Positions 1-10,502 of a DNA stretch of 64,000 bases are shown piece after piece. The DNA lies in contig CM022676.1 of assembly GCA_012295275.1 (NCBI GenBank), positions 18,217,857 through 18,281,856 of the forward strand. Direction: 5' to 3'. Numbering within the stretch: position 1 is the first letter of the stretch; the number at the start of each line of letters is the position of its first letter. This DNA is from Chrysomallon squamiferum (lineage: Eukaryota > Mollusca > Gastropoda > Neomphalida > Peltospiridae). Below the pieces are notes generated by a model, which was not told the DNA's origin, did not search any database, and worked only from the letters and a program-made list of their open reading frames with translations. A program made the position numbers and the translations under genes.

Positions 1-339
1 ACCTGGTTTTGTTTATAAACCAGTGTAGCAGGAAATACATAAAACCCTGTAAATCACAAACCCCTGTAAATCACAAACCCTCCTAATATACCACACATAG
101 CAGTAGTGATTGTGTGTTTTTAACTGCATCTCACAATAAACATTCCATCTATTTGTGGTTTTGATATGAATAACAAATATTTGAAATGGGACATTTTTAT
201 TTTGGGTTTTTGCCCAAAATTATTTATGTTTGTGTTTAACAACGATTTCAATTATAATATGTCTGTTAAATTGCAACAAAAAATATTTTATCCTGCCGCA
301 ACCTTAAAAGTTCAGGTTTTTCTGACTTTTTCTTTTTAG

Positions 340-443
340 TTGCAGCTACAAACACCTCTAGTCCCATACTTGAGATACACAACTCAAAAATAAAAGAGCG
401 ACAGTCTGATTTGAAATTATTTATTGACCAGCTTCCTTCATAA
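340..443 (+). other. possible terminal exon, unknown gene
   Basis: A T-rich tract and an AG at 338-339 precede a frame open for 33 codons from 342 to a TAA at 441-443. It starts AATNTSSPILEIHN and ends LFIDQLPS. Nothing upstream supports a gene and I do not recognise the peptide. It may be chance. Confidence 0.2.
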
Positions 444-531
444 ACAATAATTAATTAAAGTACTGATAAAACCTGCGAGTTTCTGAAAATGTTTGTATAT
501 ATTATTTGCCTTCTGACTGATTTTTTTACAG

Positions 532-657
532 TTTGACAGTGGTGTGCCAGATAACAGGGATCCTATGCAGTGTATTCCACTGGGTGGGGGCATTTGTGAA
601 AATTACAAACCTGGCGTGACTAATCCGGATGCTGTCTACTTCGGATGCCAAATGTAA
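532..657 (+). CDS. possible final exon of a small Cys-containing protein
   Basis: A pyrimidine-rich tract ending in ACAG (528-531) is followed by an in-frame stretch of 41 codons to a TAA at 655-657. The peptide reads FDSGVPDNRDPMQC, then IPLGGGICENYKPGVTN, then PDAVYFGCQM. It has three cysteines and many Gly, Pro, Asn and Asp, and the base composition is richer in GC than the flanks, which fits a real exon. The rest of the gene would lie left of the window. I do not recognise the family; an extracellular protein is a guess from composition. Confidence 0.4.
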   Translation, partial: FDSGVPDNRDPMQCIPLGGGICENYKPGVTNPDAVYFGCQM

Positions 658-817
658 ATTCAGAACTAAAGACAAATAATTTATATAGTAATTAGCATTG
701 TCAGTAACTACACACCAATTTTCTGCAATTTAAACGTAATTAGGTATCCGTTTTTGTCTCTGTTTATATATATATATATATATATGTATTATTGTGTGTG
801 TTATATATATATATACA

Positions 818-1928
818 TATACTCTAACAAAAAAGAAACATAAAAGTGATTTTATTGACATTGGGAATATCTATGTAATGGATCAACAAAAGGAGATGAA
901 TATTCACATTTTACACACACTTTCGCAATTCATTAATATTGATGGTATTATTGAAAGGTTAAAGTTCTAGGATATAACAGTGTGTCAATTGCTCGATGTG
1001 CCCACCATGGGAGTCCAGAACTGCCTGACATCTTCTTCCCATGGCAGTAATGCCATTACGAGTTACACCTTGTGGAATGGTGGCCCTCTGTCTGTAGTAA
1101 TAAACGCCAACTGAGTACGATTATGTGGCTGTGGTTGATGCTGCCTCAGTCGTCATCAAAATCGTCCCACAAATGTTTAAAGGGTTCAAGTCCGGAGATT
1201 TAGAGGGCCAGGGCAGGACCTGAATGTTATAGTTGTGTACATGGGTAAGCTGTTGTGAGTCTGGCTGTATGTGGTCTCTCGCATTGTCGTGCTGGAATAC
1301 AGCGTTACCATTATTCATAACTGGAGCGATATATGGCTGGAACATTTCATCTCGGTATCTGGTGAGCCGTTAAGTTGCCCGGAAGTAAACCAGGTTGGTC
1401 CTGCCAGTGTATAAGATTGCTGCCCACCCATCCCACTACCACCGCCCGGTGTCAGCTTCCCGCTATGCAGTTTACAACAAAACGTTCACCACGACGTCCT
1501 GACATCTCCATCATTGAACGAAGCAGGGTGAGCCTCGTCACTAAACCAGACAGATTGAGCACCATTGACTTCGTAGTCGATGACGTTCTTGAGTCAAAAC
1601 CACTCTTCTTACAGGCCGTCTGGATCGAATACCTGCCTTGCGTAAACAATTGCGCACTGTCTGAACCGACATTCTACACATACCTGGTATTGCTGAAGCA
1701 TTAGAGGTTGCCATGGTATTTCATTTCCGTAGATGAAGTACCCGTATGCCATCCTGGGCCCTGGTGGTTGCACGTGGTCTACCTGATCTGGGACGGTACG
1801 TTTTTGTTTGGTGTCGATGGAACCTATACTATAATCTCAAGATGGTGCCTGGGGATACATGGAACACGGGCTACGGCCGAAGGATTCGCCAGCTTGTAAA
1901 CGGCCGATGGCGTTGTTTCGTTGCCAGT
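818..1928 (-). mobile_element. degenerate Tc1/mariner-type DNA transposon
   Basis: On the minus strand, broken frames give the landmarks of a Tc1-like transposase. Near 1700-1800 is a DNA-binding segment with RPRSGRPRATT and then AQDGIRVLHL. At 1600-1690 is SVQTVRNCLRKAGIRSRRP, typical of the second helix-turn-helix. At 1450-1520 is GRRGERF. At 1190-1290 are the catalytic-region motifs VFQHDNARDH and VLPWPSKSPDLNPL. At about 975-1080 is a C-terminal QGVTRNGITAMGRRCQAV. Several frame changes and stops are needed, so it is dead. The element lies next to a (TA)n tract at 764-815, fitting TA target preference. Its 3' end is probably near 818; its 5' end is lost in the gap at 1929. Confidence 0.85.
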
Positions 1929-2128
1929 NNNNNNNNNNNNNNNNNNNNNNNNNNNNNNNNNNNNNNNNNNNNNNNNNNNNNNNNNNNNNNNNNNNNNNNN
2001 NNNNNNNNNNNNNNNNNNNNNNNNNNNNNNNNNNNNNNNNNNNNNNNNNNNNNNNNNNNNNNNNNNNNNNNNNNNNNNNNNNNNNNNNNNNNNNNNNNNN
2101 NNNNNNNNNNNNNNNNNNNNNNNNNNNN
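1929..2128. other. assembly gap, 200 N
   Basis: Exactly 200 N, a conventional placeholder for unknown length. It separates the transposon from a CAMSAP pseudogene that starts mid-exon, so the N-terminal CAMSAP exons of block A could be missing here or never existed. Confidence 1.
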
Positions 2129-2262
2129 GCCTTTCTCACAGAGCTGTTCTTCTGTAAACACCAGATAGCATACAAGAAAACCTGTCAGCCTTTCTGACAG
2201 AGCTGTTCTTCTGTAAACACCAGATAGCATACAAGAAAACCTGTCAGCCTTTCTGACAGAGC
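2129..2262 (+). repeat. 59-bp exonic minisatellite, copy A
   Basis: Slightly more than two units of 59 bp after the gap. In one frame the unit reads AFLTELFFCKHQIAYKK, in the next QENLSAFLTEL. It is an internal duplication of CAMSAP coding sequence. Because 59 is not a multiple of 3, each added unit shifts the frame. The array probably continues into the gap. Confidence 0.85.
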
Positions 2263-2845
2263 TGTTCTCCTTGTTTGAAATGATAAAACTGACAGACAGG
2301 ACAGCTTCTGAATGGGCAGGAAACAGAAAGTAAGTTTTTAATTATGATTCAGAATTTTATTTAAACAAAATTGACTTTCCAAGTAATTATATTATATCTT
2401 TTATTATTTCAGTTTATGAAATAGTTTATTGTACTGGAAAAAATAGGATTTGTAAAATTCAGTTTTAGTGTGTATACTTATGTAAATACTTTTTTTTATT
2501 TAAAATGGATGATTTCAGGCTTTAAAAGATCCTTGTATAATAGTCAGATACTAACATAGAAAGTTAATATTAAAGGAATATTTAAGTGAGTGCATCTCAG
2601 TTAAATTTTACAACTCTTACATCAGACAGTTTATATTGCAAGGTTTATTATTATTTTTACTACTTTCACTTCAGCATCTCACAGTGGTAATGGGAGGTCA
2701 GATGTCACAAAACACCAAGTAACCATTAGCAACACAACAAAACAGCTTTCACAAAACTGAGTCAAGAGTCATGAGTTCTCCAGAACTAAACAAGCCAAAC
2801 TCTACACTGTAAGTATTCACTTAATTCATTTTGTTAAGTTTGTAG

Positions 2846-2995
2846 TGATGGATAGACTGGCTCAGTGGTTAGAGTGCATGGTCAAGGTTTGTTGGGTTCT
2901 AGGATCAGTCCTGTATGGAGGATTAATAAAGTTATTTACCAGAATAGCCTCTGATCCATGCTTGATATTGCTAAGATCATGGTATGTGTTTTGTT
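2846..2995 (+). mobile_element. possible tRNA-derived SINE, copy A
   Basis: The segment contains TGGCTCAGTGG (2859-2869), which fits a Pol III A box, and about 40 bp later a GGGTTCTAGGATC resembling a B box. A non-tRNA tail follows. It sits in a CAMSAP intron and is present at the matching place in copy B, so insertion predates the duplication. It lacks a foldable tRNA and is not a tRNA gene. Confidence 0.45.
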
Positions 2996-3729
2996 TTCTG
3001 TTGAAAGCTGTATGTTAAAAAAAAATGTTTTGTTGGTTGTTTAAAAAGGGTGTTAGTTCATATTCCACAAACAGGTTTTTTTTTTCATTAGCTGTTTTGT
3101 TGTTTACCATTAAAGATACAAAGAACTAGTAAAAAACATGTTGAGTATGTTGTTAAAATATTTCTTCTTTAGCTTTTATATTTGTACTACTTTAGCGACA
3201 TTTATATTTATCAAAAATCAGGTTAAAGTGAATAATTTTTAAAAGATACTAAATTATTTAATTTAGAATTTACATTTATAGTTTGGCAAATCTGTTAAGG
3301 CTATTTAAAAAAATATTTTTATTTATTCGTTAACTTAGTGTATTTATGTTTATCGGTATGTCTGTATTCATGAAAGCACAATTGAAACCCAATAGCTGAA
3401 ATATATTTTTGTCAACAAACATTCATTAGTATCAGTAAATTGAATTGATATACATATATAATAGTAAACAATGTTACTGGTAAAAAATAATAAAAATTAA
3501 ATTATCTTCACTTTTACTTTTTCAGGAACATAGCACAAAACAGACAAGTGTTGTTATCTAAACACACACAGACAGCAGAACAGACAGAGAAGTTTCTAAA
3601 AAAACTGGTATGAAAAACACACATTAATTCAGTTGTTTAACTATCAATTTACATTCTTCTCAGTTTTTGTGTTGCATGTATTCTCAATACAGAGTAAGAA
3701 AAGCAGATTAGTACAGGAAAGTCTACAAT

Positions 3730-3835
3730 AATAAGTAAAGTAATTGTAGTATACAAATATACTGATAACTTAGAATACAATAACAAGTAAAGTAATTGTA
3801 GTGTACAAATATACTGATAACTTAGAATACTTCAT
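3730..3835 (+). repeat. ~52-bp tandem repeat, two units
   Basis: Two near-identical units built on GTAAAGTAATTGTAG and ATATACTGATAACTTAG lie just downstream of a CAMSAP exon-like block. The same array has about seven units in copy B (27590-27990). Confidence 0.8.
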
Positions 3836-5489
3836 TATTTCCATTCTTTCATCAGCATTGTTTTATTCTTATTTCTGTATCCACAATCAATATATTTTCT
3901 TTATCTTATGATTTTTTCTTCTTCTTATATTTTTATTATTATTTTGTTTATTTATTTATTATTCTTTTATCTGTACATTTATTTTTCTATCATAACATCA
4001 TTAATCCATAAAAAGCTCTAACAGACTGAGTATGCCAACATTTTATACTAATTTACTCAGTCTGTGAGGTTTATGTTTGCATTTCCCATATTTTGAGATT
4101 ATATAGATAAATAAAAATAATACAAAATACTGGGTAAGTCAACCTGCTGATACAAACTTCTTAAAAGATTGTTATACTTTACTATTAGAAAATGCTGGTG
4201 ACAGTAAACAAGTAATATACAAAATTCACTAGGTATATTTATAGCACATATATTCATTAGTTCAAATTTTATTAGTAACCATTGATCAATTTTATCATCC
4301 ATTATTTTAAAGCATGTTTATCATTTCTTCATTTTGTCATCCACATCTGTTTTCATCAGCCTGTCATCTATATTCAACTTTTATTTTTCTTTAACTTAAA
4401 CACATTCTTTTTTTTTTTTTTTTTTGTTTTAGCATTATTATCTTTATTATTGCTATTATTATGATGATGATTATTATCATTATTAATTTTCTATCATTAC
4501 ATAAGATTCCACACAAACTCTAACAGACTGAGTATGCCAGCACTTTACACTAATCTACTCAGTCTGTGAGGTCTACTTTTACATTTCTCATATTTTCTGA
4601 TTATATATATAAATTAAAATAAAAAATAAGTTAAAATGTCTTCATTTTAAATTTCTTCTTCATCATCATCATCATTATTGTTGTCATCTAGATTTATAAT
4701 ATCAGTTATTGTCACAAGGCTGTAATATTGTAAACTATCTTCTCTGTTAAATTTTATTTTAATCTTTATTTCCAGGTTTTGTTTTGGTTAAATTAGCCCG
4801 CTCACTTGTTTATTAATTTTCTTATTTTTGAATCTCTGCTTATTATTATTGTCTAAACCAAATTAAGCCATTGCTAAATGAAATGGACCAGAAAAACTGA
4901 AATCTGTTTTTCTTTGATCTTTAAGCTTTAGCAGGAATTATTTTTTCATTATATTTGATTTTTCTTATTATTGTTTGTTTTTAAAAGACATACTTAGTTT
5001 TTTTAAGTGAATTATTTTTTTTTCAGGATTATTCCCACTCCTTTTAATCTACAGTATTTTATTATTGTTTGTTATTACTGTTTATTTTTATTTCATTCAA
5101 ATTACAACCTAAATTTTTAAGCTTTTATAAGAGAATTATTTTTCTGATCCTGTCTAGTTGATAGATAATTGTTATTTATTTTTGAAAGTTGTAGAAATAT
5201 CTGGGAGGGGGAAGTTGGAGAGTTAAATCTAACAAATTGGTGTGTGTGTGTAAACTTTTATTCATTAATCGTTATTTTAGTTTTATATTGTTGTTATTAC
5301 CAAAAAACAACATGAGCTTTAGTTAGTTTTGAATTTTATATATAATGTAATTATACTAATTTTTTTTTTTTTACTTTCTATATATTATTGCTATGTTAAT
5401 ACAATTTTATTTATCTGTTTATTGATTTATGGTATATTTATGGATATTTCTGTTTATCTGTTTATTTATTTGTTTGTTTGTTTATCTAG

Positions 5490-5652
5490 GAACTGGCTCA
5501 GTCTGATGTTAAACACTTTGTAATTCTGTTCTGTGACGGAAGATGTCAGTACAAAGCTCTGTTTTCTTTCACACCAGAAACTGAAGAATTATCTAAATTT
5601 GTGGTGTAGGACCTAAAGAAGTAACCAATAAAATGATTCATAGGTTTTATAA
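5490..5652 (+). pseudogene. CAMSAP: CAMSAP CKK exon, copy A
   Basis: Acceptor TATCTAG ends at 5489; the donor GTAAGT starts at 5653. The peptide ELAQSDVKHFVILFCDG matches the start of the CKK fold, where the family has HF(I/L)ILFRD and CQFRALY. PETEEL follows. A one-base loss near 5598-5602 puts TAG at 5607. After it the frame resumes with VGPKEVTNKMIHRFYK and joins in phase to the next exon (AA|A, then YNYVAKSF). Confidence 0.9.
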
Positions 5653-5900
5653 GTAAGTACATATTTAATATTGTATAAGTTTGGTTATTTTGATTCATAT
5701 TTAAGTAAGTACATATTTAATATTGTATAAATAGTTTGGTTATTTCTACATATTTTTATATCAATAAAATGATTCATAGGTTTTATAAGTAAGTACATAT
5801 TTAATATTTTATAAATAGTTTGGTTATTTCTACATATTTTTATATCAATAAAATGATTCATAGGTTTTATAAGTAAGTACATATTTAATATTTTATCTGT
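5610..5900 (+). repeat. 84-bp minisatellite carrying exon end and splice donor, copy A
   Basis: Three copies of a unit that contains the last bases of the CKK exon (AAAATGATTCATAGGTTTTA) and its GTAAGT donor. Only the first copy abuts the exon; the others lie in the intron as decoy donors. Copy B has about ten units. Confidence 0.85.
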
Positions 5901-6337
5901 CACACTAAATAGTTTGTATTTATTTTTATATAAAATTTTATCTGTCACATTTAAAATGTCACACTAAAATTACCAAAAATACAGTCTTGATAAGAAAGTG
6001 TGTTTTTATATTATTTTAAATCTGTCTTTATAAATTTGTACATTCATCAACATGCAGCTCATTAATATAATGTAAAATAAATGTTTTTGCAAATTATGTT
6101 TTTACTAGTTATTATTATTATTATTTTTTTAATATAAAATGAAAACATTTTTGGTAAAGGTCAATACTGACCAAGTGAAATGTAGGTGTTTTTAACAAGA
6201 TTTAAATATTTGTGCATGTCAGTGAAAAAAAGGGTATAGCCTATAACAAGATGTTAATCAATATACTTTAGTGGATAACAGTGACAATATAAAATGTATC
6301 ACTATATAATTTCCTATACTTTCAATTCAATTTCTTT

Positions 6338-6340
<3 letters not shown>

Positions 6341-6378
<38 letters not shown>
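6341..6378. repeat. poly(T) tract
   Basis: An uninterrupted T tract of 38 bases in the last CAMSAP intron, also present at 30378-30418 in copy B. Confidence 0.95.
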
Positions 6379-6379
<1 letters not shown>

Positions 6380-6545
6380 TAGTTTATTAATCACCTAACT
6401 GAAATGAACTCTTAAAATTAAAACATTTCAAAAAGAATTTAAGATTGTTTCTGTGTTAGGGAATTATTTAATACTAATGAGTTACTGTTTTATTTATTAA
6501 TTGTCATGTAATAAATTAATTAATATTATTTTATTTTTCTGACAG

Positions 6546-6670
6546 ATATAATTATGTGGCTAAAAGTTTCACTCAAGTGACATTTATCTGTGTCCATTGA
6601 TGCTGTTGTTATTAACAATTCTCTCTGGAAGACTGGGAAACCACCAGCAACATCAAAGAAAGTGTGTTAG
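6546..6670 (+). pseudogene. CAMSAP: CAMSAP last (CKK) exon, copy A
   Basis: Acceptor TCTGACAG ends at 6545. YNYVAKSFTQVT is followed by an 11-bp deletion relative to copy B, then in a shifted frame VSIDAV and NNSLWKTGKPPATSKKVC with TAG at 6668-6670. The family's matching stretch is SVSVDALTIHNHLW. Confidence 0.9.
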
Positions 6671-7779
6671 GAAGACGTAGATTTCACAACACACATCACC
6701 ATCATCCTGATGTCATCAGCTGCAAGAGTTGACATTTTACATCGTTGTCTTGGTTACAATTCTAAATGACAAATGTTTCACAATACCTTGTTTCAATTCA
6801 GGTTTAATCTGCATTTTTAAACATACTTTAAATTCAAGCATGCTGATTTTAAATATGATAATGAAATATGTTAATTTATTTAAATTCTTGTATATATCAA
6901 GAAATGATCAGCTTAAAATAATTAATCATTTTCAGAGCACTCAGATCTTTAATTCAGAGGATGTGAAATGAAATCTACGATGAGCCCATGATATTTCAAA
7001 TCCCTGTTTGTCAGATATAGCTGCAAGTTCTGTTATGATTATTTTGAACATGATTAATTAGGCTGCATCAAAGCTTGTCCTTTTATTTTTTATTTTTTAT
7101 TTAATTCAAAACTGATTTAATCCTATAAAAATGTGTAACTCTATTTTACTTCTTAATTATAAATGACTTATTTATTTAAATAAAAAGTAATATGTTTTAT
7201 AACTATGGAATTTTCCAGTTGTCTTTTTTTGATGAATTTATGTTCTATAGTGCTAAATGTTAAAGAAGAGAAAAGATCAAAGTAAAACTTGTGTAAAAGT
7301 AAAGTGTATTGATTCAGATCTGAAGTTTCATTTCACTGTCATACTATTTGCATCCATAATGGATGCATAATGAATATTCATAACTACAGATTATATAAAA
7401 CACTTTATTTTTTTTAAAGTATTTTAGTTACCAAATTAGAAACTAAACCATATAGAAAACTCTAAAACATATAATTTTGAATTATTTTAGATTGATAATA
7501 ATATTAAGTACATTAATCTAAAAAACAATGTTATATAGGTGGAGAAATATGAGGTTAGCTGATTCAACAAACGTGTATATGTAGTTATAAGTACATAATA
7601 ACAACAACAACAACAAAAATAATGAAAATAAATACACAAATAAAAAGTCAAACAAACAACAGCAAATATAATCCTCTCCTTTAGATCAGCTGAGAATAAT
7701 TTAAGTGTGTTTTACACTGAACGAGTTGCATGAAGGAAATGTTACTTGTGGGAACCCTGCACTCTCCATGTTTACAGTT

Positions 7780-8280
7780 TTATGGTGTTGAAAATACAGT
7801 TAAGTAGAGAACTGTACACTCCACAGTCTTTGTCACAAAGCTGATTTCAATGAGATATAAATGTTTATGTTTATAACTATTAAAGTTATGGTGTTGAACG
7901 TACAGTTAAGTAGAGAACTGTACACTCCACAGTCTTTGTTACAAAGCTGATTTCAATGAGATATAAATGTTTATCATTATAACTATTAAAGTTACGGTGT
8001 TGAACGTACAGTTAAGTAGAGAACTGTACACTCCACAGTGTTTGTCACAAAGCTGATTTCAATGAGATATACATGTTTATCATTATAACTATTAAAGTTA
8101 TGGTGTTGAACACACTTAAGTAGAGAAATGTACACTCCACAGTCTTTGTCACAAAGCTGGTTTCAATGAGATATAAATGTTTATCATTATAACTATTAAA
8201 GTTACGGTGTTGAACGTACAGTTAAGTACAGAACTGTACACTCCACAGTCTTTGTCACAAAGCTGATTTGAACGAGATGG
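7780..8280. repeat. 106-bp satellite, 5 units (copy A)
   Basis: Units start with GTTAAGTAGAGAACTGTACA at about 7799, 7905, 8011, 8115 and 8221. Each holds CTCCACAGTCTTTGTCACAA and ends with TTATCATTATAACTATTAAA. Units differ by a few percent. Copy B has seven units. Confidence 0.9.
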
Positions 8281-8904
8281 GTGGAACGTTCTTTAGCTGT
8301 TTTACTTAGATGACAATTCTTACTTATCATTCGGATAACAGTGTTTACAGGTTTATAATAAAAGGTTAGGTTTAGTGGTAATTTAAATATTAGTTTATTT
8401 AAAAAAAAATAGATTTATGGTTATGATTAGCAATTTCCTCCTTGGTTAGATTTATATTTAAATATCTACTTATATCAAAATGCCTTTGAAATGAAACTTT
8501 TGATCAGTGTTAGGATAAATTTTTATTGTCTTTCAATAAATCCTTAATTTTATCATATTGCAACAAACAAGTTTATAGCTCGGGTTAGGATGGGGTTAGG
8601 GGTAGATCTAGGACTAGGGCTAAGGTCAGGCTTAGATTTACGTTTAGATCTAGGAGTAGGTTTACTAGCTATTTATTTGAAGAGAATTAACAAATAAAAC
8701 TGAAATTTGTGTATCTGTATGTGTGTATATAGTTTAGGATTTTGAATATTCTCTGTCGTATGTTCGTCTGATTAGACTGCACACAGACAATATTGGGGAA
8801 CGCACTGGCTCAGGAGGACAAAATCCAGTCACGACCTCGCAAACCTGTCAGATGTCACTGACGAGACTCGTGTGTGTGTATGTCTGTATGTATGTATCTA
8901 TTTG

Positions 8905-8945
<41 letters not shown>

Positions 8946-9000
8946 CTGTCTAAATGTATGTCTATATGTGCGTATTTATGTATGAATTCGTATGTGTGTA

Positions 9001-9033
<33 letters not shown>

Positions 9034-9035
9034 TA
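8905..9035. repeat. TA-rich microsatellites
   Basis: (TA)n at about 8908-8942 and 9009-9033 separated by TATG-type sequence; shorter counterparts at 33180-33300. Confidence 0.9.
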
Positions 9036-9115
9036 AATTATTATCATTATTATTTATTTATTTATTTATTCATTTCATTTTATTTTTCATTTTTTTTATT
9101 TTTCTATTATTTTTA

Positions 9116-9117
<2 letters not shown>

Positions 9118-9166
<49 letters not shown>

Positions 9167-9190
9167 TTATTATTATTATTATTATTATTG
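9118..9190. repeat. (ATT)n microsatellite
   Basis: About 70 bp of ATT repeats with one interruption; shorter in copy B (33385-33432). Confidence 0.95.
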
Positions 9191-9432
9191 GATCAGTTTA
9201 TTTTACAACAACAACAACTATAACATGACAGAAATTCTGTAATGATTAGAATGTAGCTTACAATTGCACTACGCGTTACACACATCAGAAAAACAAAAAT
9301 AATGTCCTGATGTTTTACACTGTGAGGATAAAAAGAAAAAACAAAAAATAATAATAATAATAATAATAATAATAATTATTTAATAACATACAGAATAATA
9401 AGAGATTGAACATCAAGAAACAAGAGAGACTG

Positions 9433-9435
<3 letters not shown>

Positions 9436-9507
<72 letters not shown>
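9436..9507. repeat. (GA)n microsatellite
   Basis: About 36 GA units downstream of the NHL copy. GA tracts occur in the matching flank at 33615-33690 (B) and 61216-61280 (C). Confidence 0.95.
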
Positions 9508-9509
<2 letters not shown>

Positions 9510-10502
9510 TTATTCTTGTTTGTCTCATAATTGTTTTTGGAAAATCCATGTCTAAAGAGAAAGTATTTATAAAGTATGTCAGGCAGAATAGAAAGAAGAA
9601 AATGAACATCAAGAGTTAGAATGATGAACTTGCATTATTTATATTGCACCATTTTCTACTACATTGATACCCATTATTTATATTTCACATACAGACAGAC
9701 ATACAGATAAGTGAACATCAAGAAACAATGTAGTTTACTGTTCATTGTTTCACAACTACTTTGTACTACACTGATATTATACACATTATTTATATTTCAC
9801 AGACAGACAGACAGACATACAGATAGGTGAACATCAAGAAACAATGTAAATAGTTTTAAAATATAAATGAAATAATGACTGAAAAATTTAATTTTTATCA
9901 TGTAAATATTTTATTGCAGTTTTGTTTTATTACACTGGAGTATGTAGAAATATATATTTAAATATCACAACTTTTTTTGAAATAAACTACTTAACAAAAT
10001 AATAGGAGAGTTTAAATATAAGCTCTCACAGACACACATACACATACATATACACACATACGTACACAGATACATATATATATATATATATAAGATGGGG
10101 GAATATTTCAAGAGTAAATCAGAGTTTGTCTGAAAGTAAAATTTATTTGTAATTTAGCAAGTTTAAACTATAAAGTAATTCATAATTAAAAAAAAAACTT
10201 TTCTTTATTATTTTCTTTAAGGCAAAGATAAAATAAATTAACTAAATTAATAACTATACACTATTATATTTTTTAAAAAGAAGTAAATAAAGTATAGAAA
10301 TTAAGTAAATCAATTACTTTACAAAAAAAATATATTTTAAAGAAGAAGTAAATAAAGTAAACAAATTAACTTAATTTATTACTTTAGAATAAATAAATAA
10401 CTGGTGTTCTCTTTATTTATTAGTTTGTGTAAAGAAAAATGTCTGTCGACTTTCAACTTCAAAACAGTTAAAGTGAAACCAACTTAGGAGACAGTTTGAA
10501 GT

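Larger units (their letters stand above)
2129..6670 (+). pseudogene. CAMSAP: CAMSAP/patronin pseudogene, copy A (3' part)
   Basis: CAMSAP proteins bind microtubule minus ends through a C-terminal CKK domain; an N-terminal CH domain and coiled coils precede it. This copy begins inside a CH-region exon, where SLFEMIKL follows FLTELF and a donor GT is at 2330. Exon-like blocks with splice sites follow at 2675-2808 and 3526-3607. CKK exons are at 5490-5652 and 6546-6670. The first CKK exon reads HFVILFCDGRCQYKALFSF and then hits TAG at 5607-5609; one base later the frame resumes as GVGPKEVTNKMIHRFYK. The last exon has lost 11 bases relative to copy B, which breaks its frame, although SIDAV and NNSLWKTGKPPATSKK remain. 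The long central part of CAMSAP is absent. Introns are retained, so this is a DNA duplicate, not a processed copy. Confidence 0.85.
6671..10502. other. intergenic stretch between CAMSAP and NHL copies
   Basis: No supportable gene. It contains AT-rich flank nearly identical to 30723-34450, a 106-bp tandem repeat (7780-8280), degenerate GGTTAG-type repeats (8580-8665), TA, ATT and GA microsatellites (8900-9510) and the AT-rich 3' flank of the NHL copy. A frame at 6729-6971 is shared with copy B only because the whole block is duplicated. Confidence 0.8.

Noticed and set aside
2846-2930. tRNA gene
   Set aside because: Only Pol III box-like words. No cloverleaf or anticodon stem could be drawn, so it is listed as a possible SINE.
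6729-6971. 80-codon frame conserved between 6729 and 30781
   Set aside because: It lies just after the CAMSAP stop within fully duplicated flank. Conservation equals that of the non-coding surroundings, and the start is not an ATG.
5610-8280. Regularly spaced repeats reminiscent of CRISPR
   Set aside because: Units are head-to-tail with no unique spacers, in a eukaryotic genome with introns.
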